From contig VCAZ01000112.1 of assembly GCA_005784505.1 (NCBI GenBank), positions 491,001 to 555,000 on the forward strand: a stretch of DNA of 64,000 bases. Direction: 5' to 3'. The notes beneath the pieces were generated by a model, which did not search any database, was not told the DNA's origin, and worked only from the letters and a program-made list of their open reading frames with translations. Positions within the stretch are counted from its first letter, which is position 1. Every line of letters begins with the position of its first letter. The stretch is from Bagarius yarrelli (taxonomy: Eukaryota; Chordata; Actinopteri; Siluriformes; Sisoridae). Positions 25,144 through 37,524 of this stretch are shown piece after piece. A program made the translations under genes and the position numbers.

Positions 25144-25328
25144 GGGAAGGTGGTAACTCAGTGGTTAAGGTGTCGGTCTGCTAATCAAATGATTGTGTAT
25201 TTGATTCCCTACACCAAAAAGTTATCACTGTTGGGCCCCTGAGCAAGGCCTCTAACCCCTAATTGCTCAGTTGTATAAATGAGATAATTGTAAGTTGCTC
25301 TGGATAAGGGTATCTGCCAAATGCAGTG
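25144..25328 (+). mobile_element. tRNA-derived SINE (type A)
   Basis: GGTAACTCAGTGGTTAAGGT to CTCTGGATAAGGGTATCTGC. Confidence 0.85.
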
Positions 25329-25556
25329 ATAGTGTGGTGGTCACTGTGTTGACCTGCTCACTGAAAGATCGGAGTTCCATTCTTAGCATGACCAAGTTGC
25401 TACTGTAAGGTTTTGGTCTGCTAACCGAATAACTGTATATTCGATTCCCTGCATCACAAAGTTACCACTGCTTGCGCCCTTAAACAAGGCCTGTAACCCC
25501 TGTTCAGTTGTATAAAAGAGTCGCTCTGGATAAGGGTATCTGCCCAATGTCGTAAA
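25329..25556 (+). mobile_element. Two further type A SINE pieces in tandem
   Basis: A head-only piece (25329-25406) runs into a second body with tail (25407-25556, TCGCTCTGGATAAGGGTATC). With the copy at 25144 this makes a three-part head-to-tail cluster. Confidence 0.7.
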
Positions 25557-26384
25557 TATCGTTCCAAAAGGGGTGACCTCTTAAAAAGTAGACTGATAGA
25601 CTAAGCATATCTTTTTTTTGCTGTAGCATTCAGCTTTCTATATTAAAAGCAAAAGATTTATACTAAGGTTAACACTAAAGATGTTGAAACAACAGATTTT
25701 CCAGTCTGGGGCGATGATATGATATGTTTCAAAAAGACATAAATGCACTGCTAAGGGCTTTTTACACAGGACGCAACAGTGTGCTCTGCACTTCTAGTAT
25801 AGGAAACCAAAATTCCTGCTCAGCACATCTTTTTTTTTTTTCACTGGAGGCACAAATACAATTAAGGTGACTGACGGAAATGCTAAACCCAACTAGTATT
25901 TGTTCAATATCAATTATCATTTATTATTAAATTGAATGCCTAATATTTGTCATCTTTACAATATTCTCTGCGCAGACATGCAGATGCTATTTGGAGTCAT
26001 GTAGGTTGTGATGTACTTTCTTTCCTTCAAGTAGCGATTCATGTCATGTCTCTAGTAAGGGCTAAATTTAGCCATCGTAAACATGATTCTGGTTTTCAAG
26101 CTTTTTCCCTTATGACATTAATGTTGCAACACGGACTCGTGTAATGCCGGTTATGTTAGGTTGCATCCTCTAGGGCTTTCATTCAATATTAATGGAGTCT
26201 TCAGACTGGTCGGCTTCGTATATAAGATAACACAATGCTATTGAATTCCTAATCCTGATTGGTCGGACAGTGTTAAGTCACCTTTAATAAACTAGACCTG
26301 ACGATGGTTTTGACTTCAAGGTTTCTATTAAAGCACCAATTGGCTTTTTTTTAAATTTAGGGACTAGTAATGCAGGCGGTACAG

Positions 26385-26534
26385 GTTTAGCGTCCAACAT
26401 TTATCTCTTTAATACGGCTAAGCAATTTGGGGTTCGGAGTCTTGCTCAGGGGCCCAGCAGTGATTACTTAGTTGTGCTGGGAATCAAACCCTGATCTCAC
26501 AATTAGCAGTTCAACACCTTAAACACTGCACTAT
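26385..26534 (-). mobile_element. tRNA-derived SINE (type A)
   Basis: CAGGGGCCCAGCAGTGATTA to CCTTAAACACTGCACTA. Confidence 0.75.
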
Positions 26535-27097
26535 AAATGAGATAATTGTTTATATAATGAAGTTTAGTATATAAGAAAATGTTATGTAAGAACTTTTCTT
26601 CATAATGCTTTATAACAGTCAGAGAGTAAAGCTGTTCCTGTACCGTAAATTATGGGAACACCTTGAGGACATAAGAACTGTCTAAGGGGCGGACCTAAAT
26701 TTATTATTATTAATGTAGACACTTAACAGACGTGCGGATAGAAAGTGACACAACAGCCTTGTTTATTCTCAGAAAGATAAAAACATCTCAACTTTTCAGA
26801 ATTTGAACCTCTGGTAATGTGACAAGAACCAACCAATCAGCTTTTTTTTACCTTTTTCATTACATTGAAACGTCGACAGAAAAATGAAGAAAAAGCTCAT
26901 CATTGTGTTTTCTTTCGTTTTTGTCATTAATAAATTTTGGAGCAAAGTTACAGAAAGGGTGGAAATCCATGGCTGAAATTTTCCTCGTTGTAATGGAGAG
27001 CCCAGCTGATGGTTAATTAGTATTGACATAGGCCTTCGAGGGGGAAAACGACCATGATATGTAAACTGATATGTGAAGTTTTTTTGTTTCTCCCATG

Positions 27098-27139
<42 letters not shown>
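27098..27139. repeat. (GA)n microsatellite
   Basis: About 19 GA units. Confidence 0.9.
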
Positions 27140-27140
<1 letters not shown>

Positions 27141-28229
27141 TTTGCTATCATTTTTTTTATTCTTTATAATTCAACTTGTCCTGCATAATATTTTTCATCT
27201 TCACAATACTCCTAAAACATTAACATTTCTTTGGAATTTAATGCTTTACAGCCAAAAATATTATGCTGCATAGTTGTCTGAAATGTTATGACAGAAAATA
27301 TGCTAAAAAAGTTCTAAAGTTAAGTAGAACCAGATTGTTTTTTTTGTAAAGACGTTTTGGATGGTGGTTTTAGGGACAAAAGAATTCCTCTCAAGTTTGT
27401 CGTACAAGTTGTTTCGTTTAATTTACAAAAACCAAGAAAACGAGAGAGCATATGTGTGTGTGTGAGAGAAAGAGAGAGAGAGAGAGAAAGACAGAGTGAA
27501 AAACAAAGAGCCTAATGAGAGAACAACAGTTTATGGTTGCTACAACATGAGTGGTGTTCCTTATGTACATTTCCTGTTAGACTCTTAAATTCTTTTTTTA
27601 TACGAGGTATAAAATACCTACAGAATTTTGTACAATTATAATAAAGAACTTATATAACTAACATTTTTTGTTAAGTATGTTTATTGTAAAATACTTTGTT
27701 TTATTAAACCTACTTATTTAAGCATATCATATGTAACGGACCACAAATCTGCCGGAAAAATTATCCAGTACCAAAAAAAAGAAATGTGTTTGTGTTACAA
27801 TTTATTTAAAATTCATTTTATACAAATACTAAATTAGCCAAATAAAATAAATTTAAAAAATGATGAATTACGGGTCAGATGGTTTGTGAGATGGTTTTAA
27901 GCTTGTGCACAACAAGAACTGTACCAAATGATGTGAAAATTTCTCATGTTGATGTTTATCTGTCTGACACTGGTTTCAGGCTACGGGGATGATTCAGTGC
28001 CCTCTGTCCTTCATCCACACATCCTGCTTTCTTACTCACTCGCTCTTCCTTCTCGTTCACAGAAAACCTTTTACCCTGCATTCTATCAGATCATCCACGT
28101 GTGCAAAGCTTTTATATATTTATTTTTTATTTACCTCTACAGTGTGTGTCATGCTCATCTTATTTCCTCAGTCACTCTAGATGAGTCATTTGGGAGGTGT
28201 GTAAGCATTTTCTAACTTGGTCCTCCTTA

Positions 28230-28720
28230 ATTGGGTTGGAACTAATCAAGTTTTACTGCTGAATAGTTCAACCGAAGCAGGGAAAGTGACATGAACACAT
28301 CGGAGCATCTTCTCGATCCATACGCTTCAACTACTCATTTCTTCCGCCGTGTTCTGATTGCGTTGCCGTTCTGTGCACCTGATTCGTTTTTGAATGAAAG
28401 AAGCTCATGCATGTGATTTAATTTGACAGGTTAAATGTAGGATAAACAATTAATACGGAGACACATCGGTTCCGCAGGACAATCAATTTCAGTAGTGTGT
28501 CAGCATGATTTGAAGTGATTTCTTTTCGAATTGATCAACCACACAAGACAGCTTGTGCAGGTGGAATTCGACATGCCATGTGAGCATCAACTTGTCACGA
28601 CTCTATTACAATTTTCCACTTGCGTAATAAATGTCGAGCATTGTGTTGCTGCACAATGCGCTGATCAGACAAATGCTTTCAGCTAGAAAATGAATGAACT
28701 AATTAAAGGGAATAACATGT
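28230..28720. promoter_or_regulatory. Candidate conserved non-coding block near the microprotein exon
   Basis: Complex, repeat-free sequence with balanced base content, 0.4-0.9 kb upstream of the tunar-like exon, rich in TAATT/CAATTA and TGACAG-type homeodomain motifs (for example TGATTTAATTTGACAGG and GACAATCAATTTC). No coding potential seen. Confidence 0.3.
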
Positions 28721-29157
28721 AGTTCTGTTTAGTTAATATCTGTAAATTAAGTTAGAGTCCCCAACTAAGCAAGCCAGAGGCGAAAGCGTAAAACCATTTT
28801 TTAGGGTATTCTTAAGAATAACTATCGTAACCTTATAAAAACAATACCCACACATACACGTATAAATGTGTAATAAATTACATAAAATGTATTAAAAACC
28901 ATATCTGGAAAGTCACATGTAAACAGTTGACTCATTAAGCACAAACAAACAATATCATAGCAATTATTTGAATAGTTGAGTTCATAAAATAAGTGTGTTT
29001 ATCCATCAGTAGGTATTTTTAAACACTGTAACATGTCTTTTTGTTACAAAAACTTTGCTTCAAGATTAAATTCACTTAAAGACCTCTCTTACATATATTT
29101 TTTGTTTGTTACAGCAAGTGTGGTACCCCCTGGAATTGGACATCACTGACTATAAAC

Positions 29158-29310
29158 ATGCTTCCCCATGGCCCTGCTTACACCTGCCGGGTCATCGATG
29201 AGGAGCAGGACAACGACCGAGAGGAGAGGATCTTGGCTATTTTGGGAATAATTGGCACTATTCTTAACCTGCTGGTGGTCATATTTGTCTACATTTATAC
29301 CACAATCTGA
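29158..29310 (+). CDS. tunar-like: TUNAR/BNLN-like single-pass transmembrane microprotein, 50 aa
   Basis: A 50-residue frame starts at an ATG with A at -3 and ends in TGA. Residues 1-24 are polar and acidic, with a DEEQDNDREER cluster. Residues 25-50 are a hydrophobic helix containing LGIIGTILNL and ending IFVYIYTTI. From memory, human TUNAR (pTUNAR/BNLN, 48 aa) also has an acidic N-terminus followed by LGIIGTILNL and IFVYIYTT, so the helix matches almost residue for residue while the N-terminus differs. The known family member sits in the ER membrane, binds SERCA2 and tunes ER calcium in neural and beta cells; that role here is inferred. A splice acceptor (TTACAG) ends at 29114. The frame is open from there but has no earlier ATG, even when joined to the candidate exon ending at 12726, so 29158 is the start. 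No N-terminal signal peptide is seen, suggesting a tail-anchored type. It could be the single fish tunar or a second paralogue. Confidence 0.85.
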   Translation: MLPHGPAYTCRVIDEEQDNDREERILAILGIIGTILNLLVVIFVYIYTTI

Positions 29311-30030
29311 TGACTGGATTGGACGAAACGGAATCTATCAGGATATCTGAGAGGAAAGGGAATTGAAAAAAATAAATGGACTACCTTATTTCAAGCAACT
29401 TCTTCTCTACCGTTTTCACCATTTATTTCCAATGACTTTTGTTATGACATTTGAATGTTTAACCTACTACGCTATATTGTAAATATTTAACCATAGCATG
29501 TCCTTTCAGTAAATCTCTCACAGCCTGGCATCCCAATATATTTCTAAAATTATTTCCTTAAGTAAACATTTGGCAACAGTGTAGTGCATTTTTAGTTTTA
29601 AAGGAAACCTTTTCCACACTATGGAGGCATCTTCTCATGAGACAGGCACAACTACTATCACTGGATGTCTTACCTTGTGTAATTCTGCTAAAAGGAAGGA
29701 CATTTTCCTAAAATATACAAACAGGACAGCATCCTTTCCATCCATCGACAAAACGAAGAGGATAAATCTGAACATGTACTTTCTTCTTTATGAGCTTTTC
29801 TTATCTGACAATACATGATAACGAGATTTTTCTGTAGCAGACATGCTAAAAGGCAAACCTAGCTTATTTGGTTTACAGCATATTGTCTAAGCAGGATCTG
29901 TAGCAATGTACAGTACATGCTGTGCATAATTTAACATGCAGCAAAGTGGGTTACTTCGGAATGTGTACATTAATAACAGCATCTAAAGCAAAATGGAATG
30001 GAATAAAGTTTAAAAAAAAAATGCAAACGC
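29311..30030 (+). other. tunar-like: 3'UTR of the tunar-like gene
   Basis: Non-repetitive sequence follows the stop codon. AATAAA occurs at 29371 (very close to the stop) and at 30002, the latter followed by an A-run. A 3'UTR of about 0.7 kb ending near 30020 is the likelier form. A 65-codon chance frame at 29621-29818 has no recognisable content. Confidence 0.45.
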
Positions 30031-30112
30031 CTACAGAAGTTTATTATAAGCATGAAATTATAATTGACACAATAACAGGCTTCATACAAATTTACCTCTC
30101 AAACTTCTTAGT

Positions 30113-30293
30113 CCAGAGGTGTCAAACTCACTTCCTAAAGGGACAAAGTCCAACCGAGTTTAGTTTTAACCTTATGCCAAACCACAAAACATGGATTTTT
30201 TTAGACGAGGCTAAAAGACATGATTTGCTGGATCAGGTGTAATAATTTAGGACAAGGCAGTGGTCCTCCAGGAACTGAGTTTGACACCCATGT
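30113..30293. mobile_element. hAT-type palindromic MITE
   Basis: CCAGAGGTGTCAAACTCACT at the left and CTGAGTTTGACACCCATG at the right form inverted ends. Confidence 0.6.
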
Positions 30294-30299
30294 CTTAGT

Positions 30300-31640
30300 C
30301 TGGTTTTCCTGTTTTATTATTATTATTTTTTTTTTTATCTAGACACAAGTGCGGTGGCCGAGAGAGCTCATCTCGGTGCGATTTAAGAAAACGTGCAAAT
30401 GAAAAAACAACAAAACAGCGACAATAGATGTGTTGCAAAGCCTCAAAACCACAAATAGAGAAACATGCTAAAAATAGCACAGCGATTATGTTTTAAGGTA
30501 ACCCCTAAAAATGGGACGAATGCAAACTTTCATTTCACAGTTAATTGTGTAATTCATCAGATTATTTAGGATAATAATATATAAAATGGACCAAGGAATC
30601 ATGTAAACAGGTTGATAAAATGAACAAAAATCATACCTTTTAGTTAACACTAACCAACATGCCCTAGTCTTTTTAGGGTCCCTTAGTTGCGGTATGTTTC
30701 TGTATTTGGTTGCGTTGTGAGATTTTGTAGCATGTTTGCCGTATTAGAATTTGCGACATGTTTGCGTTGTTGAACTGATAAAGGTCTTTTCTCAAATTGT
30801 TGTTGTTGTTGTTTTCTTCTACTCGCATGTGTTATCTTAAGTCACAGCTTGCTGAGCTCTTACCGTCACCGTACAAAAGCACTATACGTTAAGCCTAAAT
30901 AAAACATCACATAGTAACGTCGATAAGAAGAATAGCAAGCCAAATGTAATTTCCGTCCCTATTAAAAAAAATCTCTTAGGAAGGAATGCCAGAAATGAGG
31001 CGTGTTATGGAGACTAACAGAAGAGTATTAAGGGGAACAGGAGAGCCTGCAGCAATCTCAGTGCCATCTGCTCTCCTCGTGGACTACTGCACTACGCCCG
31101 TAAACATTTTAAACGCTAACACACACAAGGACACTAATCCACATTGAATTGTTAGTTTATCAGTTGCTAGATCCGGATACTTTGCAATTTACTGTATGCA
31201 AACTATCACTATAAATTTACACTCTAAGAAACCGTTAAACAGGTATAGATAAAAAAAACATTTCTGTCTATTTTCTCATTAAAGGAGACTAACTAATTCT
31301 GGGATTTACTTCTGGTATGGATTGTGTTTTTCTTTTTAGATCTATGTAAAATCAAATCTTCTACTGATAAAGAATTGGGAAAAACTAGTATTTGTGGTAA
31401 CAGTGGGGGACTGGCCATCAGGGAGCACCGCTGGGCCGCTGGCAAATGTGGGCCGACCCACTCATATGCAAATATCTAAAAAAAAATTATAGAAAGCGTA
31501 TTATTTCATCTCTTTTCTATGCAGAAGGATGAGAGTGCCGAACCCGTGGGCGCTGCGTATGTTTGTGGGCATGCGAAGGTATTGCCCTCAATCAACTTAC
31601 AGAGGGAGTGATATTGATCTTTTCTCTATACAGCAAATTT
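30300..31640. other. Intergenic, nothing recognised
   Basis: Unique-looking sequence with short T, A and (TTG)n runs. No gene or RNA seen. Confidence 0.45.
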
Positions 31641-31647
31641 TTGTGAG

Positions 31648-31757
31648 ATCACAGGGAGAACATGGAAACTCCACACAGAAAGACCTCTACCTGGGAATTG
31701 AACCCGGGACCTTCTCGCTGTGAGGCAACACTGCTAACCACTAAGCCACTGTGTTGC
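31648..31757 (-). mobile_element. SINE (type C), tRNA-like head
   Basis: GGAGAACATGGAAACTCCAC, then GGGAATTGAACCCGGGACC (B box complement) and CTAACCACTAAGCCACTGTG (A box complement). Confidence 0.7.
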
Positions 31758-32867
31758 ATTATTATTATTATTATTATTCATTCATTCATTTACTCGTTCA
31801 AAAGAAGGCAGATTGTTCCAGAGTCAGGAAACTGCCCTCATCTTTTTAATATAAATATAAAAATAAATTATTAGAGATAATTAATAATCACTAATCTGTA
31901 TCAAAGCTTTTACAGGAATATTTTTAGCTCCCATACACACAAACTCTGTCTTTAAGGCCGCATTTACACCGCATGTATCAAATGACCCGATTCTGATTTT
32001 TTTCTTCTAATGAGACTGAGATGGGATATAACCCTCTATAGCATTAGCAGGAAAAAAAGCACATGGATTTTGATATTTTCAGATGGGCCCTTTCAGGGGC
32101 CCCTTAGACACTTTCTCTCCTGTAGTCGTCTCTAGCATGTCAACATTAATTCAGATTTTCGCTCTGTTTTGATCCAACCATTTTTAAAAAAATTTGCAGT
32201 ATGTGAAAGCACTGATGACCTGTCCTGTCTGTGTGAACAGGGTGCACAGAGTTACACACATACATATGTTGACAGACAGGTAGGAAAGCCTATCATAATG
32301 TTCGGACCGAACATTTTGATTGGACGAACATTCCTTGATCCACCATCTTCCACAGAATATATAAATACATATAAATACATTTAGATCAATAAATGTAATA
32401 ATCACTATTAGGATGTGAGGAGAATTTCAACAATCAAAGCAAAAAATGTTTCTAAAGATGATCACCTACTATACCTTTAATTTCTCTGGTCTTTTTTTAA
32501 TTTTTCTTTAGTATAATATATGTATAAAGGTGATAAATGAAAGTGAAATATTTATAAATGTGGTTACTGTTTATTTCCTAAAACATCCTTTAAATTGTTC
32601 GTATTGTCCTTCGAATGCTGCCATCTATTGGTCAAATTGTAACATTGACACATTTTTGAAAGCTCATGAATGATAGGGTAAAAACAGTTCACAAACAACT
32701 GAAACAAAAAAGACAGGAGAAAATAGACACAAATACAAGAGATAGATGAACCTTGTCCTTTATAGCCATTTATAGTATTGCATGATGATATATAAAATAA
32801 ATTATAGACCTTTTTTTTAATTAGAAGAGTGTAATCTTGTGATGTAATTGCGAGATGTAATTATGAA

Positions 32868-33187
32868 TTGATTCATTTATTAATTTTTTGTCCCCGCTTA
32901 TTCACTACTAATTAGGTCACAGGGATCTGCTGGAGTCCATCCCAGCTGTCTTTGAGAGGGGGAAAGGCAGGACAGATACACACTGGACAGGTCACCAGTC
33001 CATCACAAGGCCACACACTCACTCCTATAAGCAACTTAGAATGACCAATCAACCTAACATACATTTTTTGGACTGTGGGGGGGAACCTGGAGAACCCGGA
33101 GTAAACCCACGTAAGCAAAACCTAGGAAATTGAACCCTGGACGTTCTTGCTGTTGGAAAACATTGCTAACCACTAAGCCGCTGCGTT
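32868..33187 (-). mobile_element. SINE (type C), near full length
   Basis: About 320 bases, from the ATTCATTTATT tail side through GATCTGCTGGAGTCCATCCC, CACTGGACAGGTCACCAGTC and GGACTGTGGGGGGGAACC to the head CTAACCACTAAGCCGCTGCG. It is the best copy in the window. Confidence 0.8.
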
Positions 33188-33751
33188 GACCTCAGTAACT
33201 ATGAGTTATAATTGTAACTGTGACTGTGAATTGCATAAATGGAATTGTGAAAATCTTCAAAAAAAAGTTTTTTTTTTATTTTATTCTGTGCCACACCCTA
33301 GAGGGTTCAACACAAAAAAATGTGTTTTTATATTGTTTACTATTAGCATGCATCATATGCTTTTAGCTGCATTTGAGTTTCAGTCATCTTTTTCTATTCA
33401 TAACTGGGCATCAACCAGCAAGATCAGGAAGGGCAGAAGATCGAGTGACCGATACTGGTCTTTATTTGTCTTTTACATTACATCATTGCATAGAAATGCC
33501 ATCTAGTTTCAGACACCTGTTTTCGTAAGGATTTAGAATGAAGCCAGCTGTGGAGCAAATGATTAATAAATGAATCAATAAAGAAGAATGCGTTTAGTCA
33601 CACTAACTGAAGTCATCTGAATATTTAAGATGTAAGGCTAATCCGGAGCTTTAGCTGCTCTTACTAGACTGAAAGATCCATTTTGAAGTAAAATGTATAT
33701 ATATAAACTCTATATGCATTTATAGAAAAAGGCAAGCGGCCTTTCTGTAAG

Positions 33752-33945
33752 TATGTTACATTGGTGATTTTAAATTGTCTGTAGGAGTGTGTGTGTGTGT
33801 GTGTGTGGCCCTGTAACAGACTGGCAAGCTGTCCAGGGTGTCCCCCTCCTGCCTATTCGCCTTTCCAGAGACAGTTGGGATAAACTCCAGCAGATCCCTG
33901 TGACCCTGATTTAGAAAATAAGCGGGTATAGAAGGTGAATAAATA
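33752..33945 (+). mobile_element. SINE (type C), 3' part
   Basis: CTGTAGGAGTGTGTG, GGCCCTGTAACAGACTGG, CAGCAGATCCCTGTGACC and GTATAGAAGGTGAATAAAT. Confidence 0.75.
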
Positions 33946-33959
33946 TATAAATATAATAT

Positions 33960-35270
33960 ATATATATATTTTTAGTTCCAGGTTTGTGCTTTTTTTATAC
34001 AAAGCAAATGATTAAGCTATGGCTAATTTACCTTTCTAGATAGCTATCATAATGGTCAGATTGGTAGATCCTCAGCCCACAAAATCATTAAAAGACCCAC
34101 TGAGCAAACACTTGTTAACGATTACCTATCGCCGGCTTGGTAAAGTTAATTGCTAATCACAATTTCCCTTTAAAATACCCCAAAATGTTACACTGTGATG
34201 TCTTGCGTCAGCTTTAAGACGGTTATGATTTAGAACCTGTGTTCTGGCTGCATTCGCAATGCTTGCATTTTATAGCATATAGCAGATGCATTTATTTAAA
34301 GCATTTTATGTTTTTCAGGTTCATATATTAATGTTTTTGCGTCTTTGGTAAGGGGCAGTATAATGATCTAGGGTTTGGAACTCACAACCTTACCAAGAGT
34401 AGTACTACAACAGTTTTTTGATTCGGTAGTCCAACAGTTTTCCTCATTAGTAGTCAGTGCCTCAGTTAGTTACCACCGCCCTTAAATAAAGAGGTTAAGT
34501 CAGACTCAGGGCTCTGAGCAGGACATGAGAGTTTTTTCACTCCAACCACAACAGAGCATGTCTTCATAGTGCTCAGGGGAATTGCCATGCTGGAATTGTC
34601 TTTGGGTCTCTTTTAGTTTTAGGGAAGGTATAATGTATTATAACATACAAAGAAATTCTGGACAACTGCGTGATCCAGACGTTGTGGCAACAGTTTGGGG
34701 TGTGTTTTGGACATATAATTTATAGCTTACTAATAGTAACAACATAGAGGTGAGAAAAGGAAGTGTGTTTGGACCTGCAGAAGGAGTAGTTTCATGGTAG
34801 CCATGCATTTTTTTGGATTACACTGTTATCATTGACCCATTATGGGGCATCATTTTAGATATTTTTTAATCGATACAAATGTTTGTTTCAAGGAATTCAT
34901 TATGCAGGAGAAAGCTTTCAGAGGAGTGTTTAAGTTCAAGGTCATACGGCAGACAATGGTCGATACACAGAAATCCAGAAAACAGGTGACCAAATCCAAA
35001 AACCCTTGATATGTTAGCATAGCAAAACAATACTTTGCAATGTGCTAGAGCTAGCTAGCTGCCTCGAGAAACCCTGTAAGTGAAGAAGTGCTGCTAGGAT
35101 TCAGGAGACGGCACCCTCAGGTGGTGGGATGGCAGAATCGTTACAATAGGACGCAACTTGTAACATATAGCGTTTAAATTGTTTGTGATCTCTGACGTAA
35201 CCGTACCATGTAACACAATATCCACATTTGATCTACTAACCTTTATGCCTTTGTAGACCAATTAATTCTT
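33960..35270. other. Intergenic, nothing recognised
   Basis: No gene, RNA gene or clear mobile element. Confidence 0.45.
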
Positions 35271-35279
35271 ATAAGATAT

Positions 35280-35667
35280 TGTAACTGTTATGGCTGAAGT
35301 TTCCCCCCCAAGCCCACCAGATGGCATCAGAACGATCTGTTTGTCTGTTTATTTTCCCAGCCATGTGCTTTCTGTTCGTCTGTCATTCAGTCTTCGTTTC
35401 CGTAAATGTTATAATGTCGTTTCCTGCGGAATTCTCGTTTCCCGACGCTCCTGTCTTTTCTTTGTTTTTCCTCATGCCTAATGCTAGTCGCTAATTCAAG
35501 CCGCTAATGCGAATAGCTAACTGATGCCTTCTCTGTTGTTCCGAGGCATGTTCTAAATTCCTCCATTCAGCCTGTTTGCCTGGTTTGTCTTTTTGGTTTC
35601 AAAATAAAAGTTCTGTTGCCACCAATCTCCTCTTTCCTCCTTCTCCACTCCACCCCAGAGCATGACA
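35280..35667 (+). mobile_element. Solo LTR with 5-bp target duplication
   Basis: Begins TGTAACTGTTATGG and ends GAGCATGACA, flanked on both sides by GATAT (35275-35279 and 35668-35672). AAATAAAAGTTCTG at about 35601 is a likely polyadenylation signal. 388 bases; a 5-bp duplication is typical of Ty3/gypsy-class elements. Confidence 0.8.
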
Positions 35668-36157
35668 GATATTATCTATCACACAATAGCAAATGGATTA
35701 TACTAAACTCTAATTTTATGGAATTAATTACAGTTAGCAAATGGCGTCTATTTATACATATATTGTTTAATGCAGTAAATGCTAAAATGTAGGCATATAT
35801 AATTGAAGGCTAGTCAATATGATGAAATCCATCAGTGTTTTAACTTCAGCAATGAGACTAAATTGTTGCCTGAAGCCTTATTATTAGCATGCCGTGAGCT
35901 CTACTTTCTAGATTATGCAACAAGATGGGAAGTCAATTGCATACTAAAGTTACTGTAAAGAGGACCTGAAATATAAATGAGCATGTGGCAATAACAGGTT
36001 AGAAGAATTTAAAAAGTAACCAGTCAGCCCTTAATCCAGTACCAATCGATCAGGAGACATTAAAAAATGTATAGCATGATGTGATTCATATTTTAATATG
36101 AATACATATTAAACCATGGCAATGATGCAATTAAGCTTTACTTACTTTTTTTAAAAA

Positions 36158-36290
36158 GTGGTAGCTCAGTGGTTAAGGCATTGGAATGCTGACCAGAAGC
36201 TTGTGGGTTAGAGCACCATCAAATTGCTACTGGTAGGCCTTTAAAATGACATAAATGTAACTCGATCTGGATAAGTGCATCTGTCAAATG
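36158..36290 (+). mobile_element. tRNA-derived SINE (type A)
   Basis: GTGGTAGCTCAGTGGTTAAG to GATCTGGATAAGTGCATCTG, with an internal deletion. Confidence 0.8.
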
Positions 36291-36459
36291 GCCAAAAGAA
36301 AGTGAAAAGACAAACTGCCCTAAATTACACTCTTAATTTAATTAATGATACGCATCTCACGCCAAGGGCCATGAAGAAAAATTACCAGAGGCTAAAAACC
36401 CATTTTGCCTTATTTTAGCCTTCCAAGTGAAAAAAGTAGGAAAGGCAAGATGTCTATCC

Positions 36460-36870
36460 ATCCATTTGTTGTCCACCTATCAACTCACCTATTCTTTCCT
36501 CCAACTAATTATCTATCTGTCCATTATACATTCATCTAACCATCCATCCATCCATCCATCCATCCATCTGTCCATCCACCCATCCATCTATCCATTCATC
36601 CATCCAACCAGCCAGCCAGCTATCCATTCAGCTGGCCGTCCATCTGTCCAACCATCCACCCATTCATTTATCCACTCATCCATTTATTCACCCACCCTTC
36701 CATCCATCCATCCATCTTTTCACCCATATGTCTGTCTATCCATCTATCTATTCAGCCATCCATTCAACCAATTATTCATCCATCCATCTGTTCATCCATC
36801 CATGTTTCCAGCCATAAACCCATCTATTCATCCACCCATGCTTCCATTCATCCATCCATCCAACCACTGT
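36460..36870. repeat. (CATC)n tetranucleotide repeat
   Basis: Long imperfect CCAT/CATC array. The 158-codon frame of SIHPSIHPS type is a product of the repeat. Confidence 0.95.
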
Positions 36871-36904
36871 CCCTTTGTTAACCCAGGGAAACAAAAAACC
36901 TAAA

Positions 36905-37520
36905 GACTACTCCAGATGATTTAAGGCACAAAGCAAAGGACACTTTCTATGGTATGCTAACTTAACATAGTACACAGTTACACACGCATATTTAGACACT
37001 ACAAATGAGTTGGTGATGCTAGTCAGCATACAATGCATGCTGAGGAAACCAGCAAACCCAGAAAAAAAAACCAAAGCGTGAGAATAATGTAACACAGCAT
37101 GCACACAGGGTAAAAGAATCAAGCCCCCAAGCCCAGAGATGCACTAAAAACATGCTAACCACCAAGCCCCCGGTATTGTTTTGTGTCTTTTCAAAATGTA
37201 GAAAATAAAACTAACAGGAAGTAAAACCGCATGCGATTTACAGTAAAAAAAGGATTAGCAAGGGACGTATACTTGTAAAAATTCTTCTATTTGAAGATTG
37301 GAGAGTGTGTTTTTTTTTAGTATCATTAATATGATTTTGTACTGGTATAAAACTTAGGTATTACATAAATAATGAGTTTTGTTTAAATTATACAATTAAA
37401 AAGAAAAGGCACCAATTTGAACCCCACACCTTGTACTGTCTCGTACCTTTTTTACATTTTTGGTCTTTTTTAGGACCTGGAATAAATTATTACCAAGTGA
37501 TTTTATGCAAGAATTATATG
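36905..37520. other. Intergenic, nothing recognised
   Basis: No gene or mobile element recognised. Confidence 0.45.
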
Positions 37521-37524
37521 TGGA

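Noticed and set aside
29621..29818. 65-codon frame after the microprotein
   Set aside because: Lies in the presumed 3'UTR, with no domain and no sign of conservation that I can test.
36427..36903. 158-codon frame of IHPSIHPS type
   Set aside because: Product of the CATC microsatellite.
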